A stretch of DNA of 64,000 bases, from contig CAINED010000087.1 in the NCBI GenBank assembly GCA_903847605.1, positions 33,359-97,358 of the forward strand, given 5' to 3'. The DNA is from an uncultured Hyphomicrobiales bacterium (GTDB taxonomy: Bacteria; Pseudomonadota; Alphaproteobacteria; Rhizobiales; Beijerinckiaceae). Made by a program: the position numbers and the translations under genes. Below, piece by piece: positions 24,848 through 34,297 of this stretch; within the stretch, counting starts at the first letter, position 1, and each line of letters begins with the position of its first letter. The notes beneath the pieces are model-generated. The model was not told the DNA's origin. It did not search any database and saw only the letters and a program-made list of their open reading frames with translations.

Positions 24848-26053
24848 ATGAGCCTTATCACCTCGACCGACCACCTCCACGACATCTGCACGCGGCTGGC
24901 GCGGCATCCCTTCGTCACCGTCGACACCGAGTTTCTGCGCGAGACGACTTTCTGGCCGAAGGTCTGCGTGATTCAGATTGCCTCCGACGACGAAGCCGCC
25001 GCCATCGACGCGCTGGCCGAAGGGATCGACCTGACGCCCTTCTTCGAGCTCATGGCGAAGCCCGACGTCACCAAGGTTTTTCATGCCGCGCGGCAGGACA
25101 TCGAAATCATCTGGAACCACGCCAAGCTGATCCCGGCGCCCCTGTTCGACACGCAGGTTGCTGCGATGGTCTGCGGCTTCGGCGACCAGGTTTCTTATCA
25201 GGAACTCGTTTCGTCGGTCAGCCGCGTCAGCCTCGACAAATCCTCGCGCTTCACCGACTGGTCGCGACGCCCGCTTTCCGACGCGCAGATCGAATACGCG
25301 CTCGCTGATGTGACGCATTTGCGCGACGTTTATCGCCATCTGCAGTCAAAGCTCGAACGCAGCGGCCGCGATGCGTGGCTCGCCGACGAGATGACGACGC
25401 TTATGTCGCCAACGACTTACGACATGAATCCGCTCAACGCCTGGGAGCGCTTTCGCAACCGCGCGCGCAAACCACGCGATCTTGCGGTGCTCATGGAAGT
25501 CGCGGCCTGGCGCGAGCAGGAAGCGCAGGCGCGCGACGTGCCGCGCTCGCGCGTCCTCAAGGACGACGTGATGATCGAGATTGCGCTGGCCGCGCCGCGC
25601 ACGGCCGATGCGCTCGGCAATTTGCGCGCCTTTCCGCGCGGCATGGAACGCTCGCGCTCCGGAGCGGAAATTCTGGCGGCCATCGAACGCGGCCTCGCAC
25701 GCGATCAAAAATCCCTGCCGAAGATCGAGCGCGAACGACGCAGCTCGAGCGGCGGAGCGGCCACCGTCGAATTGTTGAAAGTTCTTCTGCGTCAGGTGAG
25801 CGAGAAGCACGGCGTCGCCGCGAAGATGATTGCAACAGTCGACGATCTCGAAGCCATCGCCGGCAGCGACCATTCCGATGTCGCCGCGCTCAAGGGATGG
25901 CGTCGCGAAATCTTCGGCGCGCGCGCGCTGGAATTGAAACACGGGCGCCTCGCGCTCACCATCGAGAACGGCAAGGTCGCCACGCTGGAGTGGCAGGAAA
26001 CGCAGATCGAGCCGCAGACGGAGAGTGCGCTGGATCGGGCGGAGGTGGCTTAA
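24848..26053 (+). CDS. rnd: Ribonuclease D
   Basis: 401 residues. The 3'-5' exonuclease domain (about 1-175) has the DEDDy residues: VDTEFL (D26, E28), [11 protein letters not shown] and YALADVTHL. An HRDC-type helical domain follows ([23 protein letters not shown] region, about 205-290) and a further C-terminal region completes the usual ~390-residue RNase D. It trims 3' ends of tRNA precursors and other stable RNAs. It is alone on this strand. Confidence 0.94.
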   Translation: MSLITSTDHLHDICTRLARHPFVTVDTEFLRETTFWPKVCVIQIASDDEAAAIDALAEGIDLTPFFELMAKPDVTKVFHAARQDIEIIWNHAKLIPAPLFDTQVAAMVCGFGDQVSYQELVSSVSRVSLDKSSRFTDWSRRPLSDAQIEYALADVTHLRDVYRHLQSKLERSGRDAWLADEMTTLMSPTTYDMNPLNAWERFRNRARKPRDLAVLMEVAAWREQEAQARDVPRSRVLKDDVMIEIALAAPRTADALGNLRAFPRGMERSRSGAEILAAIERGLARDQKSLPKIERERRSSSGGAATVELLKVLLRQVSEKHGVAAKMIATVDDLEAIAGSDHSDVAALKGWRREIFGARALELKHGRLALTIENGKVATLEWQETQIEPQTESALDRAEVA

Positions 26054-26055
26054 AA

Positions 26056-26370
26056 CTAAATTCTCGAGCCGAGCATCTCCTGCACGATTTCCGGCCGCTT
26101 GGAGACGAGAGCCAGCAGAACACGCGCAGGACCTTCGGGCTGACGACGGCCCTGTTCCCAATTCCGCAATGTTGCGGCGGAAACGCCGATCCGGGCCGAA
26201 AAAACATCCTGAGACAAGCCGGTCTTCTTGCGAATGGCAGCGACATTGACCTGCTCGGGTACATGCACACGCATGCCGGGCACAGGCTTGCCTTCGGCAT
26301 GAGCGAGCGCATCGGCGAGCCCTTCGAGAATACGCTCGGACAATTTCTTCATTTTAGTCTCGTTCGCCAT
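26056..26370 (-). CDS. HigA/NadS-type XRE-family antitoxin
   Basis: 104 residues. The helix-turn-helix reads [20 protein letters not shown] and [20 protein letters not shown], a standard XRE domain in the C-terminal half, preceded by a helical toxin-binding-like arm. It overlaps the upstream RelE-like toxin by 22 bases, the HigBA order (toxin first). It probably neutralises the toxin and represses the promoter at 26719-26747. Confidence 0.88.
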   Translation of the reverse strand: MANETKMKKLSERILEGLADALAHAEGKPVPGMRVHVPEQVNVAAIRKKTGLSQDVFSARIGVSAATLRNWEQGRRQPEGPARVLLALVSKRPEIVQEMLGSRI

Positions 26371-26705
26371 TGCTTTTTGATCCCGTCTGCAAACTGCCGA
26401 AAAGCATTAACTTCTGCGGCGCTGAAATTCGCTCTTTCTCCTTTGCTCAGAATTGCAAGGAGATAGACTGGAACATTTTCACCCGCATAAAAGGATGTTA
26501 TGCGATAACCTCCGCTTTTGCCCTTTCCTCGACCAGCGAAACGAAATTTTCTGACGCCTCCTGCGCCAATGATCTCGTCACCCCAGTCCGGCCTCTCCGC
26601 AACAACACTGACAATCTCCGTCCTCTCGTCTTCTGAGAGGCCGAACGCAGCCGCATCGCGCAAGTACGGAGGCGTTTCGACAATCGTGTGCAGCGACCTA
26701 TCCAT
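26349..26705 (-). CDS. HigB-like RelE-superfamily toxin
   Basis: 118 residues from ATG 26705, chosen because the upstream in-frame ATGs overlap the predicted promoter. Family signatures: [36 protein letters not shown] and [18 protein letters not shown]. This is the HigB2/RelE-type mRNA interferase layout, length typical. Together with the downstream XRE protein it forms a type II toxin-antitoxin module. Confidence 0.88.
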   Translation of the reverse strand: MDRSLHTIVETPPYLRDAAAFGLSEDERTEIVSVVAERPDWGDEIIGAGGVRKFRFAGRGKGKSGGYRITSFYAGENVPVYLLAILSKGERANFSAAEVNAFRQFADGIKKQWRTRLK

Positions 26706-26718
26706 CAACCACACCCCC

Positions 26719-26747
26719 AATATAAGCCAATGGCGTATATACATCAA
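26719..26747 (-). promoter_or_regulatory. Promoter of the HigBA-type operon
   Basis: TTGATG (26747-26742) and TATATT (26724-26719) are 17 bases apart on the minus strand. The region is AT-rich and carries GCCATTG twice, about 18 bases apart, plus GTATATAC, any of which could be the antitoxin's binding site. Confidence 0.55.
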
Positions 26748-26771
26748 TGGCGCAATCAATAATCTTCGACC

Positions 26772-27080
26772 TCACGCCGTCGGCAGCACGATAAACCTCG
26801 CGCCGAATGTTGCTTCCAGAGCGCCTGCATCCGCTTCGGTAATCTCAATGCCGCTCACGCGCGAGGCTGGCGGTCCGCGCGATAAGGACTCCGACATGGC
26901 GGCGACATTGTCAGCCTCGCCCGCGAACACGGCTTCCACGGAACCGTCGCTGCGATTGCGCACCCAGCCTGCGAGGCCGCGCGCCAGCGCCTGCCGCTCC
27001 GTCCAGTTGCGATAGCCGACGCCCTGCACTTTGCCGCGAACGACCGCGCGCACGATGCGCTCGTATGCGCCGTCATTCAC
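26772..27080 (-). CDS. acyP: Acylphosphatase
   Basis: 102 residues, full acylphosphatase fold. VVRGKVQGVGYRNWTERQA carries the anion-binding loop and catalytic arginine, and LAGWVRNRSDGSVEAVFAGE the catalytic asparagine. It hydrolyses carboxyl-phosphate bonds. Its ATG overlaps the stop of the upstream gamma-glutamylcyclotransferase gene by four bases, so the two are translationally coupled. Confidence 0.93.
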   Translation of the reverse strand: MNDGAYERIVRAVVRGKVQGVGYRNWTERQALARGLAGWVRNRSDGSVEAVFAGEADNVAAMSESLSRGPPASRVSGIEITEADAGALEATFGARFIVLPTA

Positions 27081-27637
27081 GGCCGCGACCTGTCGAGCGG
27101 CGAAGCGAAGCGGGGGCGCACTTTCACATTGCCGGCTTCATCGCGTTCGGCGCGTGTAGCGGGCTTTGGACGCGGCGCGCGAAATCCTGCGGCGGCAGGC
27201 GCAGCACGCGCTGTCCCCGCGCGAAAGGCTTCGAGTTCGCGGATATAGGCGTCCGGCAGTTCCCATTGCCGGGCAGAAGCGATGACGCTCTCCATGTAAC
27301 CGGGCAAAGGCCGCGCCGAGGCATCGGGACGACCTACATAAACGAGCGCGCGCGAGGACGCCGATCCCTCGCGGAACACGGGCTGGATGATCTTGCGGTA
27401 AAGCCCGCTCGACACGCTCTCGAAGGCATCGAGCGCACGCACATCCGATAGAGCAAGATCCCACAACACGCCATGCACCGCGGCGCGCGGATCATTCGTC
27501 ACGGTGGCATAGCCTTCGGCGATCAGCGCGAGGCGGTGACGCATGAGGCGGGCGCGGCCGAGCGGCGTCGAGCGCGGACAGCGCGCGCGCATCGCATCGG
27601 TATCCATGTTTGCGCCATAGGCGAAATAGAGAGGCAT
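27077..27637 (-). CDS. Gamma-glutamylcyclotransferase family protein
   Basis: 186 residues. Begins MPLYFAYGANMDTDAM, the YGSNM-type substrate loop (alanine for serine), and has LDAFESVSSGLYRKI with the catalytic glutamate. These enzymes release 5-oxoproline from gamma-glutamyl amino acids or peptides. The C-terminal ~45 residues are arginine/proline/alanine-rich and probably disordered. Overlaps the acylphosphatase start by four bases. Confidence 0.88.
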   Translation of the reverse strand: MPLYFAYGANMDTDAMRARCPRSTPLGRARLMRHRLALIAEGYATVTNDPRAAVHGVLWDLALSDVRALDAFESVSSGLYRKIIQPVFREGSASSRALVYVGRPDASARPLPGYMESVIASARQWELPDAYIRELEAFRAGTARAAPAAAGFRAPRPKPATRAERDEAGNVKVRPRFASPLDRSRP

Positions 27638-27679
27638 GGCGAGCAGGATAAGGATGCAGCGCCGCAGCGCAAGCGCCGA

Positions 27680-28177
27680 TCAGCCCGTGCGCAACTTGTT
27701 GCGCTTTTGAGCCTCTGCCGCACGCGAAGGCAGCAGCGCCAGTCCTAGAATTGAGATCGTCCAGGTCGCCGCAGCCGCCAATGCGCCGAACCACAGAAAA
27801 GTGCCCAAGACAACCGCCCACTCGAATAATTCGCCCAGTGAAGTCCTGCCGGTCGCAGGATGCGGCTGCGGCGCGTCGGCGGCGGCAACTTTCATCCAGA
27901 TGAAAAGGGCCAAAGCCGTCAGGATGACGGGCATGAGCACCCAACCCGGAGACGCGCGCGCATCACGCGTGCGGTTGATCATCGCCATCAGAACGCACCA
28001 CAGCGCAGGATAGGTCATGAACTTGCCGAAGTCGCTGTAGATCTCTCCATAACGCGACACCCAATGACCTGCGGCGGCGATCGCAATCAGTATCGCGACA
28101 GAGAAGAAATAACTTGCACGCCGCAGCCGCGCGAATGGATGGATCAGGGCCAGAAGGATCATGCTGTCGTTCATCAA
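27680..28177 (-). CDS. DUF805-like small membrane protein
   Basis: 165 residues with four hydrophobic segments. RLRRASYFFSVAIL at the start and AMINRTRDARASPGW after helix 2 recall DUF805 membrane proteins, whose arginine-aspartate motif lies at this place. A second protein with the same motif is encoded at 29286. Function is unknown. Confidence 0.65.
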   Translation of the reverse strand: MMNDSMILLALIHPFARLRRASYFFSVAILIAIAAAGHWVSRYGEIYSDFGKFMTYPALWCVLMAMINRTRDARASPGWVLMPVILTALALFIWMKVAAADAPQPHPATGRTSLGELFEWAVVLGTFLWFGALAAAATWTISILGLALLPSRAAEAQKRNKLRTG

Positions 28178-28227
28178 GCCTTGAAGAATGTCCCCGCAGC
28201 AAGCGGGGTCACAATGATCGTTTCAGG

Positions 28228-29175
28228 TCAATTCGCGAGAATATCGATCATCCCCTTCACGTCCTCAGGTTGCAGCAGCTTGTCCGTGAACTTGAACTGG
28301 TGCGCCTGCCGGAGAGATTGCGCGAGATCGTTGATCTCGTTCATCCGCAAACCCTTCTGCGGAATGAACTCGCGCACCTGCCGCGCGACTTCCGGCGTCA
28401 CCTTGGCGATGCGCGCATAATCCTCGAGCGCCTTGTCGCTGGTGTAGGCATAGTCGATGGATTTCGCGAGAGCGCGATGGAAACGCACGAGCAGATCGCG
28501 CTTCTTCGCGAGCGTATCGACTGTGGTCAGGTGGACGCGAACCGTCTGCTGCTGCAGGCCGGGAATATCGCCGCCGCGCACCACCATGGTGAGCTTGCCC
28601 TCGGCGATTTCCTGCAGCCGGAACGGCGGCCCCGACCAGCCGGCGTCGATCTGCTTGGTCATCACCATCGTATAGGACGCCGAGGGCGCGCCCGAGGGTA
28701 CAAGCGTCGCCTTCACATTGAAGGCGTCGATCATCGCTTGCGCAATGAGATGTGTCGAGGAACCGGGCTGCGAGAAGCCGATCTTCTTGCCTTCGAGATC
28801 CCTGATGGTCCTGATGCCGCTGTCCGCGCGGGAATACCAAAACACGTCCGCCGTGCCCGTGGTCGAGGCCGCCGTGATGCGCAGCGGCGCGCCCCTCGAA
28901 TAACTGCCGATGGCGCCGAGAATACCATTGGCGACGGCGATATCGACATTGCCCGACAGGAGCGCCTGCACCGTCTCCGCCCCGCCGCGCGTGTAGAGGA
29001 TATCGACCTCGATGCCTTCCTGTTTGAAGAGACCGGCATTGACGCCCATCTCCGTCATCGAGGTTTCCCAGATGCCCTGCTGACCCACGGCCATGCGGAT
29101 GGTTTCCGCCGAGGCCGGGGCGATGAACAAAGCGAACGCGAGCGAAGCTGTGCAGGAAATCCATTTGGCGCGCAT
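28228..29175 (-). CDS. NMT1/THI5-like periplasmic binding protein
   Basis: 315 residues from ATG 29175, which has GGGAGG four bases upstream. Leader ends at PASAETIRMAVG; the mature part shows the SsuA/TauA/NMT1 pattern: GLFKQEGIEVDILYTRGG, ALLSGNVDIAVANG, DLEGKKIGFSQPGSSTH. Such receptors feed ABC transporters for pyrimidines, sulfonates, nitrate or aromatics; the ligand is unknown and no permease or ATPase gene is nearby. Confidence 0.85.
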   Translation of the reverse strand: MRAKWISCTASLAFALFIAPASAETIRMAVGQQGIWETSMTEMGVNAGLFKQEGIEVDILYTRGGAETVQALLSGNVDIAVANGILGAIGSYSRGAPLRITAASTTGTADVFWYSRADSGIRTIRDLEGKKIGFSQPGSSTHLIAQAMIDAFNVKATLVPSGAPSASYTMVMTKQIDAGWSGPPFRLQEIAEGKLTMVVRGGDIPGLQQQTVRVHLTTVDTLAKKRDLLVRFHRALAKSIDYAYTSDKALEDYARIAKVTPEVARQVREFIPQKGLRMNEINDLAQSLRQAHQFKFTDKLLQPEDVKGMIDILAN

Positions 29176-29285
29176 TTTTCCCTCCCAGCATTTATGGGCG
29201 GGGAGCGTCGCAGAAGCGCGGAAGGCGGTCAAGGCAGGCCTATTCGTACAGGACGGTGCCTTCGGACCGGATGCGACCGTGCCGT

Positions 29286-29699
29286 TCACCGTGTCCCCGA
29301 AGTTGGAAGCAGCCCGAGAACAAGCATGCTCAGCACCCAGATCAAGCTTAGAGCGGGCATTCCTCCAGTAAGGGCAACAGCGAAGATCATATGATCGGAA
29401 ACCCCGTTGCCGATATTGAGTAAAATGCCGAGAAAGAACAAAAATAGTAAGGCAATGCCGAGGAGCCCGAAAGGAGCAACCAGGACGATCAACGCATCGG
29501 CATCACGGGCGCGATTGATCATGATTGATATTGTCATCCAGAAAGCAAGTGCGCCCAATACAAATCCGCCAAGCCAATGCCAACCGTGCAATTGGAGAAT
29601 TTGATAAGACATCCAGAAAAGCAGGAAAACGAAAATGAACCCGCGGAGGTAGGGGAGCCTCGCTAGCCGAAGATCGGGCCTCAATAATCCCAAGATCAT
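29286..29699 (-). CDS. DUF805-like small membrane protein
   Basis: 137 residues, four hydrophobic helices. RLARLPYLRGFIFVFLLFW and ISIMINRARDADALIV parallel the protein at 27680 (INRTRDA), so the two are distant relatives on either side of the NMT1-type receptor. No enzymatic motif. Confidence 0.6.
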   Translation of the reverse strand: MILGLLRPDLRLARLPYLRGFIFVFLLFWMSYQILQLHGWHWLGGFVLGALAFWMTISIMINRARDADALIVLVAPFGLLGIALLFLFFLGILLNIGNGVSDHMIFAVALTGGMPALSLIWVLSMLVLGLLPTSGTR

Positions 29700-29796
29700 T
29701 AGACCCCGGCAGTTTGCTTGCCCGCAAAATCGAAGGGCTACTGGAATCGCAAATTGTCATCATCCTCGCTTTCAACACAGCGAAAAGATGGCCGCT

Positions 29797-31806
29797 TCAG
29801 GCAAACTCCATGATCACGGCGTCCACCGCAAGACTGTCGCCTTCTTTCGCATTCACCTTCTTGACGATTACGTCGCGCTCGGCGCGCAGCACGTTTTCCA
29901 TCTTCATGGCTTCGACGATGCAGAGCGGCTCGCCTGCGCGCACCTCCTGCCCTTCCTTCACCTGCAGCGATTTCACGAGGCCGGGCATGGGGCAGAGCAG
30001 CGATTTCGAAGTGTCGGCGCCCTTCTTCTCCGGCATCAGCGCGGCAAGTTCAGCCTCGCGCCGCGTATAGACGCGCGCGGCAACGGAAATGCCACGCCAG
30101 TCGAGCGTGAAGCCGTTGAGAATGGGCCGCACCTGCACGGAGACCGGCTCGTCGTCCACCAGGCCACGCCATACGGCTTCGCCTGGAACCCAGTTCGACG
30201 AGAGATGATGCGCGTGCGCGCTGTCATCGTCGAAGCGAACGAGCAATGCGCCATCCCCATCGTCGAGCATGACATCGTACCGCGCGGTGCCCAGCATGAC
30301 AGCGCGCTCGCGTTCGAACGTCACGCTGCGCTGTGTCTGCATCTGCCCGGAAATCTGGCGCTTGCGCTCGTTATGAACGTGATCGATAGCCGCCGCGACG
30401 GAGGCAAGAATATGCGCCGCCTCGCCCTGCGCGACGAGCGGCGCAAAACCATCGGGATATTCGTCGGCGATGAAGCCCGTCGAAAGCGCGCCGGATTTCC
30501 AGCGCGGATGCTGCATCAGCGAAGACAGGAAGGGAATATTGTGGCGGATGCCGTCGATATAAAATTCGTCGAGCGCGCGCGCCTGCGCCTCGATCGCGGT
30601 CGCCCTGTCGCCGGCATGCGTCACGAGTTTGGCGATCATGGGATCGTAATAAATTGAGATTTCGCCGCCTTCGAAAACACCGGTATCGTTACGCACGGTG
30701 ACGCCGTCTTCATGGCCTTCTTCCGGCGGGCGATACTTGATGAGGCGTCCTGTCGAAGGCAGAAAATTGCGGAAGGGATCTTCGGCATAGATGCGGCTCT
30801 CGACCGCCCAGCCGCGCAGATGCACGTCGATTTGTTTGATGCCGAGATGTTCGCCATAGGCGACGCGGATCATCTGCTCGACGAGATCGATGCCCGTAAT
30901 GAGTTCCGTCACGGGATGCTCGACCTGCAGGCGCGTATTCATCTCGAGGAAGTAGAAGCTCTTGTCCTGCCCCGCGACGAATTCGACCGTGCCGGCGCTG
31001 TCGTAATTCACGGCTTTGGCGAGAGCGACTGCCTGTTCGCCCATCTTGCGCCGCGTCTCCTCGTCGAGCAGCGGCGAAGGCGCTTCCTCGATGACCTTCT
31101 GGTTGCGGCGCTGGATCGAGCATTCGCGCTCGCCGAGATAGATGACATTGCCGTGCTTGTCGCCGAGCACCTGGATTTCGATGTGGCGCGGATTGACGAT
31201 GAATTTTTCGACGAAGACGCGGTCGTCGCCGAAGGACGATTTCGCTTCGGACTTCGCGCGGTCGAAACCATCGGCGACTTCCGCACGAGAATTGGCAATG
31301 CGCATACCCTTGCCGCCGCCGCCGGCGGACGCCTTGATCATCACGGGATAGCCGATCTCGTCGGCGATTTTCACGGCATGCGCCGCATCCTCGATCACGC
31401 CGAGATAGCCCGGCACGGTCGAGACCTTTGCTGCAGCCGCAGCCTTCTTGGACTCGATCTTGTCGCCCATCGCCGCAATGGCATGCGGATTGGGGCCGAT
31501 GAAGACGATGCCGTTTTCCTTCAGCGCATGAGCGAAGGCTTCACGCTCTGAGAGAAATCCGTAGCCGGGATGCACGGCCTCGGCGCCCGTCGCCTTGCAG
31601 GCGGCGATGATCTTGTCGATAACGAGATAGGATTCGGCGGCGGCCGGCGGGCCGATATGCACGGCTTCGTCCGCCATTGCGACATGCATGGCGTCGCGAT
31701 CCGCATCGGAATAGACGGCGACCGTCGCAATGCCCATGCGCCGGGCCGTCTTGATGACGCGGCAGGCGATCTCGCCGCGATTGGCGATCAGGATTTTCTT
31801 GAACAT
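29797..31806 (-). CDS. pccA: Propionyl-CoA carboxylase alpha subunit (biotin-containing)
   Basis: 669 residues. MFKKILIANRGEIACRVIKT starts the biotin carboxylase domain (1 to about 450), with IKASAGGGGKGMRIA (ATP grasp), ECSIQRRNQKVIEEAPSP and EMNTRLQVEHPVTELITG. A BT linker follows and a C-terminal biotin carrier has EAMKMEN with the biotinylated lysine at 635. It carboxylates biotin, which then serves the carboxyltransferase (pccB at 40843) to make methylmalonyl-CoA. The length and EAMKMEN ending suit PCC or related acyl-CoA carboxylases; methylcrotonyl-CoA carboxylase is the main alternative. A longer in-frame reading to 32031 overlaps another gene and is rejected. Confidence 0.9.
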   Translation of the reverse strand: MFKKILIANRGEIACRVIKTARRMGIATVAVYSDADRDAMHVAMADEAVHIGPPAAAESYLVIDKIIAACKATGAEAVHPGYGFLSEREAFAHALKENGIVFIGPNPHAIAAMGDKIESKKAAAAAKVSTVPGYLGVIEDAAHAVKIADEIGYPVMIKASAGGGGKGMRIANSRAEVADGFDRAKSEAKSSFGDDRVFVEKFIVNPRHIEIQVLGDKHGNVIYLGERECSIQRRNQKVIEEAPSPLLDEETRRKMGEQAVALAKAVNYDSAGTVEFVAGQDKSFYFLEMNTRLQVEHPVTELITGIDLVEQMIRVAYGEHLGIKQIDVHLRGWAVESRIYAEDPFRNFLPSTGRLIKYRPPEEGHEDGVTVRNDTGVFEGGEISIYYDPMIAKLVTHAGDRATAIEAQARALDEFYIDGIRHNIPFLSSLMQHPRWKSGALSTGFIADEYPDGFAPLVAQGEAAHILASVAAAIDHVHNERKRQISGQMQTQRSVTFERERAVMLGTARYDVMLDDGDGALLVRFDDDSAHAHHLSSNWVPGEAVWRGLVDDEPVSVQVRPILNGFTLDWRGISVAARVYTRREAELAALMPEKKGADTSKSLLCPMPGLVKSLQVKEGQEVRAGEPLCIVEAMKMENVLRAERDVIVKKVNAKEGDSLAVDAVIMEFA

Positions 31807-31933
31807 TTTGCCCCGGCCGATGCGAAGTCCCGGCCGCGCAGGGCAGCCGGGTCGGTTCGGGGCCAGTCTTATGGCCGTGCCGGGGACTAGTCCATAGGCC
31901 GAACGGCGAAGCGCCGTGGCGCAGTTTGCCTTT

Positions 31934-32467
31934 TCAGGCAGCCACGTCCACAGGCAATTCCGCCAGCGCAGCCTCGGGATGCGCGCGCGCCGGGTCAGCC
32001 ATGAAAGTCGGCGCGTTCGCAGCAGGCGCATCGGAACTGGCAGCGTGCCGGACCGGGACGCCGGACATCAGACATTGCGTCATTTCCAGCGCGAAATGCT
32101 GCAGCGACAGCGGCGCGTCTCCCGCCTTCTCCAGAACGGCGCGCACCACCGCAAGATCGATCTCGGACCAGCTTTCCTGCCCCTGACGCAGCATGGCGAT
32201 CAGCCAGCGCGCATTCTTCTCGTCGACGGCGCCGCGCGGCTCCAGCTCGTTGACGACATATGCGCTGAGCGCCTCGACGATGAAGGCGTTGAATTCGTCG
32301 CAGGCCGGCATGCGCCTGTGCATCAGCGCGAAGAGGGCGCGCACTTCGGGCGGCCAGACTTCTTCGCCATTGAAGAGATTTGTTCGAAGCACGGCGACTT
32401 CGTCCGCCGTAATCGTTCCGTTCGCCCCAGTCTTCGACGCCAGGGTCGCAATGTTGAATCGACGCAT
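31934..32467 (-). CDS. Protein of unknown function, paralogue A
   Basis: 177 residues; I recognise no named family. It shares a block with the next gene: TxDEVxxLR, then ALFAL-HRRMPACDEFNAFIVEAL, VVNELEPRGAVDEKNARWLI. The cysteine-acid-aromatic unit (CDEF here, CQEW next) and VEA are fixed in both. No signal peptide or membrane segment. Start ATG 32467. Confidence 0.6.
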   Translation of the reverse strand: MRRFNIATLASKTGANGTITADEVAVLRTNLFNGEEVWPPEVRALFALMHRRMPACDEFNAFIVEALSAYVVNELEPRGAVDEKNARWLIAMLRQGQESWSEIDLAVVRAVLEKAGDAPLSLQHFALEMTQCLMSGVPVRHAASSDAPAANAPTFMADPARAHPEAALAELPVDVAA

Positions 32468-32523
32468 AACTCTACGCTTCCCGATACCGTGAGATTTTTC
32501 TGGTTTTGATTAAGGTGCTACGC

Positions 32524-33000
32524 TCAAGCGGCCTGCGCCATTTCGAGCCTTGCAGCTTCCAGCGCTTCGCGAACGCCGGGCCAGCCGGCATTGGCGCGAC
32601 CGCGTGCAGCGGCAGCGAGCCACATCGGCACGCGATGGGCTTCCGCCAGCACGTTCACGAGAACGGCGAGCGAAGTGACGCTCCTGGCGCGATCGACCTG
32701 CGCGAGAAGCCATTCGGCCTGCGGCGTGTTGACGACGCCGGTCGGACGCGCCTGCCACACGACATGATCCGTGATGGCTTCGACGAGAAACGCCGTCCAT
32801 TCTTGGCATTTCGGCAGATGCGCGCATTCCAGCGCGAAAAGCGCTTCGGCTTCATCGCGGGTCACCGCATTGTCGCCCAATACCCTGCGGCGCAGATTGG
32901 CGACATCGTCACGCGTGACTTCGCCCTTGCCCATCAGCCCGACGATAGCCGCACGGCAGCCATCGAAATGTTTCGTCATCGCTTCGTCGCAGTTCGACAT
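32524..33000 (-). CDS. Protein of unknown function, paralogue B
   Basis: 158 residues, homologous to the neighbour at 31934: VTRDDVANLRRRVLG, AEALFALECAHLPKCQEW, FLVEAITDHVVWQARPTG, TPQAEWLLAQVD. A regular helical protein with a repeated acidic pattern that slightly recalls calcium-EF or tellurium-resistance-type sensors, but no real EF-hand is visible. The 56-base gap and same strand make co-transcription likely. Confidence 0.6.
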   Translation of the reverse strand: MSNCDEAMTKHFDGCRAAIVGLMGKGEVTRDDVANLRRRVLGDNAVTRDEAEALFALECAHLPKCQEWTAFLVEAITDHVVWQARPTGVVNTPQAEWLLAQVDRARSVTSLAVLVNVLAEAHRVPMWLAAAARGRANAGWPGVREALEAARLEMAQAA

Positions 33001-33181
33001 GTTCAGCGCCTTTCCCCTGCAAACCGTTCGGCCCGTGATGGGTCGCCGGCCTTCTTTATGGGGGTCACGCTATGGCCTCAGGCGTTGCCAACGAATGAAC
33101 GCGCAAAGGTTAACGGGTCTAAGGGTTAAGCGAAGTGCAAGGCGATTGGTTGAGCGATCCTGAATCCTCGCTAACCCTGTA

Positions 33182-33808
33182 TCAGCTCTTAGGAGGCGGC
33201 GGGGCAGTTGTCCGCACGCTGTCTCGCGCGATATGGGTCTGCAGGTATTTCTGCAGGTTCGGGCGCTTTGCCAGCGCGGCAGAGGATTCGGGAAAACGGC
33301 TCGCTGCGGCAAGGATCGGCACCAGCAGCATGTCCGGTATCGTGAAGGACTTGCCGACGAGATAGCCGGTTTCCGCCACCGCCTTGTCGAGAATATCCAT
33401 CTGCTTTTCGAGGGCGGGCAAGGCTGCCTCGATCTTCGCACGGTCGGGCTGGCCGCCCGGCGCGAAGATGATCGGCACCACATAGGCGCGCATGATCGCG
33501 GGATCGGTCGCGGTGTTGATGACCGACGCCCATTGTTCGGCTTTCGCCGCATTGAGCGGATCGCGCGGCGCAAGCGCGGGCCCCTCGAAGGCCGTGTCGA
33601 TGTAGCTGAGGATGGCCTTCGATTCGCAAAGCTGCACTTCGCCGTGCTTCATCGCCGGCATCTTGCCGAGCGGATTGATGGCGTTGATCTCGGGCGAATG
33701 CGGGCGGACATTGACGAGTTCATAGTCGACGCCCTTCTCGACGCAGCCGATGCGCGTCGACCAGACATAATTGCTGAGCGGCATACCCAGAATCTGCAAT
33801 GCGGCCAT
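33182..33808 (-). CDS. Glutathione S-transferase
   Basis: 208 residues. Thioredoxin-like start MAALQILGMPLSNYVWSTRI, NPLGKMPAMKHGE with the cis-proline and LCESKAILSYIDTAFE for glutathione contacts; then a helical domain with YLVGKSFTIPDMLLVPIL, the N-capping aspartate motif. A phi/theta-like GST. A proline-rich tail ends it. It differs clearly from the GST at 3058. Confidence 0.87.
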   Translation of the reverse strand: MAALQILGMPLSNYVWSTRIGCVEKGVDYELVNVRPHSPEINAINPLGKMPAMKHGEVQLCESKAILSYIDTAFEGPALAPRDPLNAAKAEQWASVINTATDPAIMRAYVVPIIFAPGGQPDRAKIEAALPALEKQMDILDKAVAETGYLVGKSFTIPDMLLVPILAAASRFPESSAALAKRPNLQKYLQTHIARDSVRTTAPPPPKS

Positions 33809-33913
33809 GAAAACCTCCCCGGTGAGGCGGGCATCTTCGCCGGTGAGGCCCCATTAGGCAATCGCCAAGGTTCGATTGATGACGCCCCGCCCTCCAGCCG
33901 CTATAGAGTCGGC

Positions 33914-34297
33914 ATGACCGCCTATCTTCTCGTTTTCCTCGGCGCCGGCATCGGCGGGGCCATGCGCCACGGCGTGAATACCGGCTGCGCGCGCTGGTGC
34001 GGGCTCGACTTTCCCTGGGGCACGCTGACGGTGAATGTCGCGGGATCCCTCGCCATGGGGCTGATCGCCGGCTGGCTCGCCTTCAGGGCGGGGGAAGGCT
34101 GGAGCCAGCATGCGAGGCTCTTTCTGACCACCGGAATCCTCGGCGGCTTTACGACCTTTTCCGCCTATTCGCTCGACGCCGTCCTGCTGTGGGAGCGCGG
34201 ACAGATCGCCGCCGCCGCTTTCTATGTCGTCGGTTCCGTCATTCTCTCCATTGTAGCGCTGGCCGCAGGGCTTGCGTTCGTCCGGACTCTCGCATGA
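33914..34297 (+). CDS. crcB: Fluoride channel CrcB/Fluc
   Basis: 127 residues with four hydrophobic helices. GAGIGGAMRHGVN near the start, FPWGTLTVNVAGSLAMG (the conserved Asn in helix 2) and TTGILGGFTTFSAYSLD are the Fluc signatures; the phenylalanines of the last segment line the fluoride path. It expels fluoride as a double-barrelled dimer. Its TGA overlaps the rluC-like ATG by four bases. No fluoride riboswitch is apparent upstream. Confidence 0.93.
   Translation: MTAYLLVFLGAGIGGAMRHGVNTGCARWCGLDFPWGTLTVNVAGSLAMGLIAGWLAFRAGEGWSQHARLFLTTGILGGFTTFSAYSLDAVLLWERGQIAAAAFYVVGSVILSIVALAAGLAFVRTLA

Noticed and set aside
29797..32031. Longer start for the carboxylase alpha subunit
   Set aside because: The extra 75 residues are arginine/tryptophan-rich, overlap the unknown gene at 31934 and precede the canonical MFKKILIANRGE start.
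33809..33913. Fluoride riboswitch before crcB
   Set aside because: The expected conserved GGNGAUGG and pseudoknot elements could not be found in the short gap.
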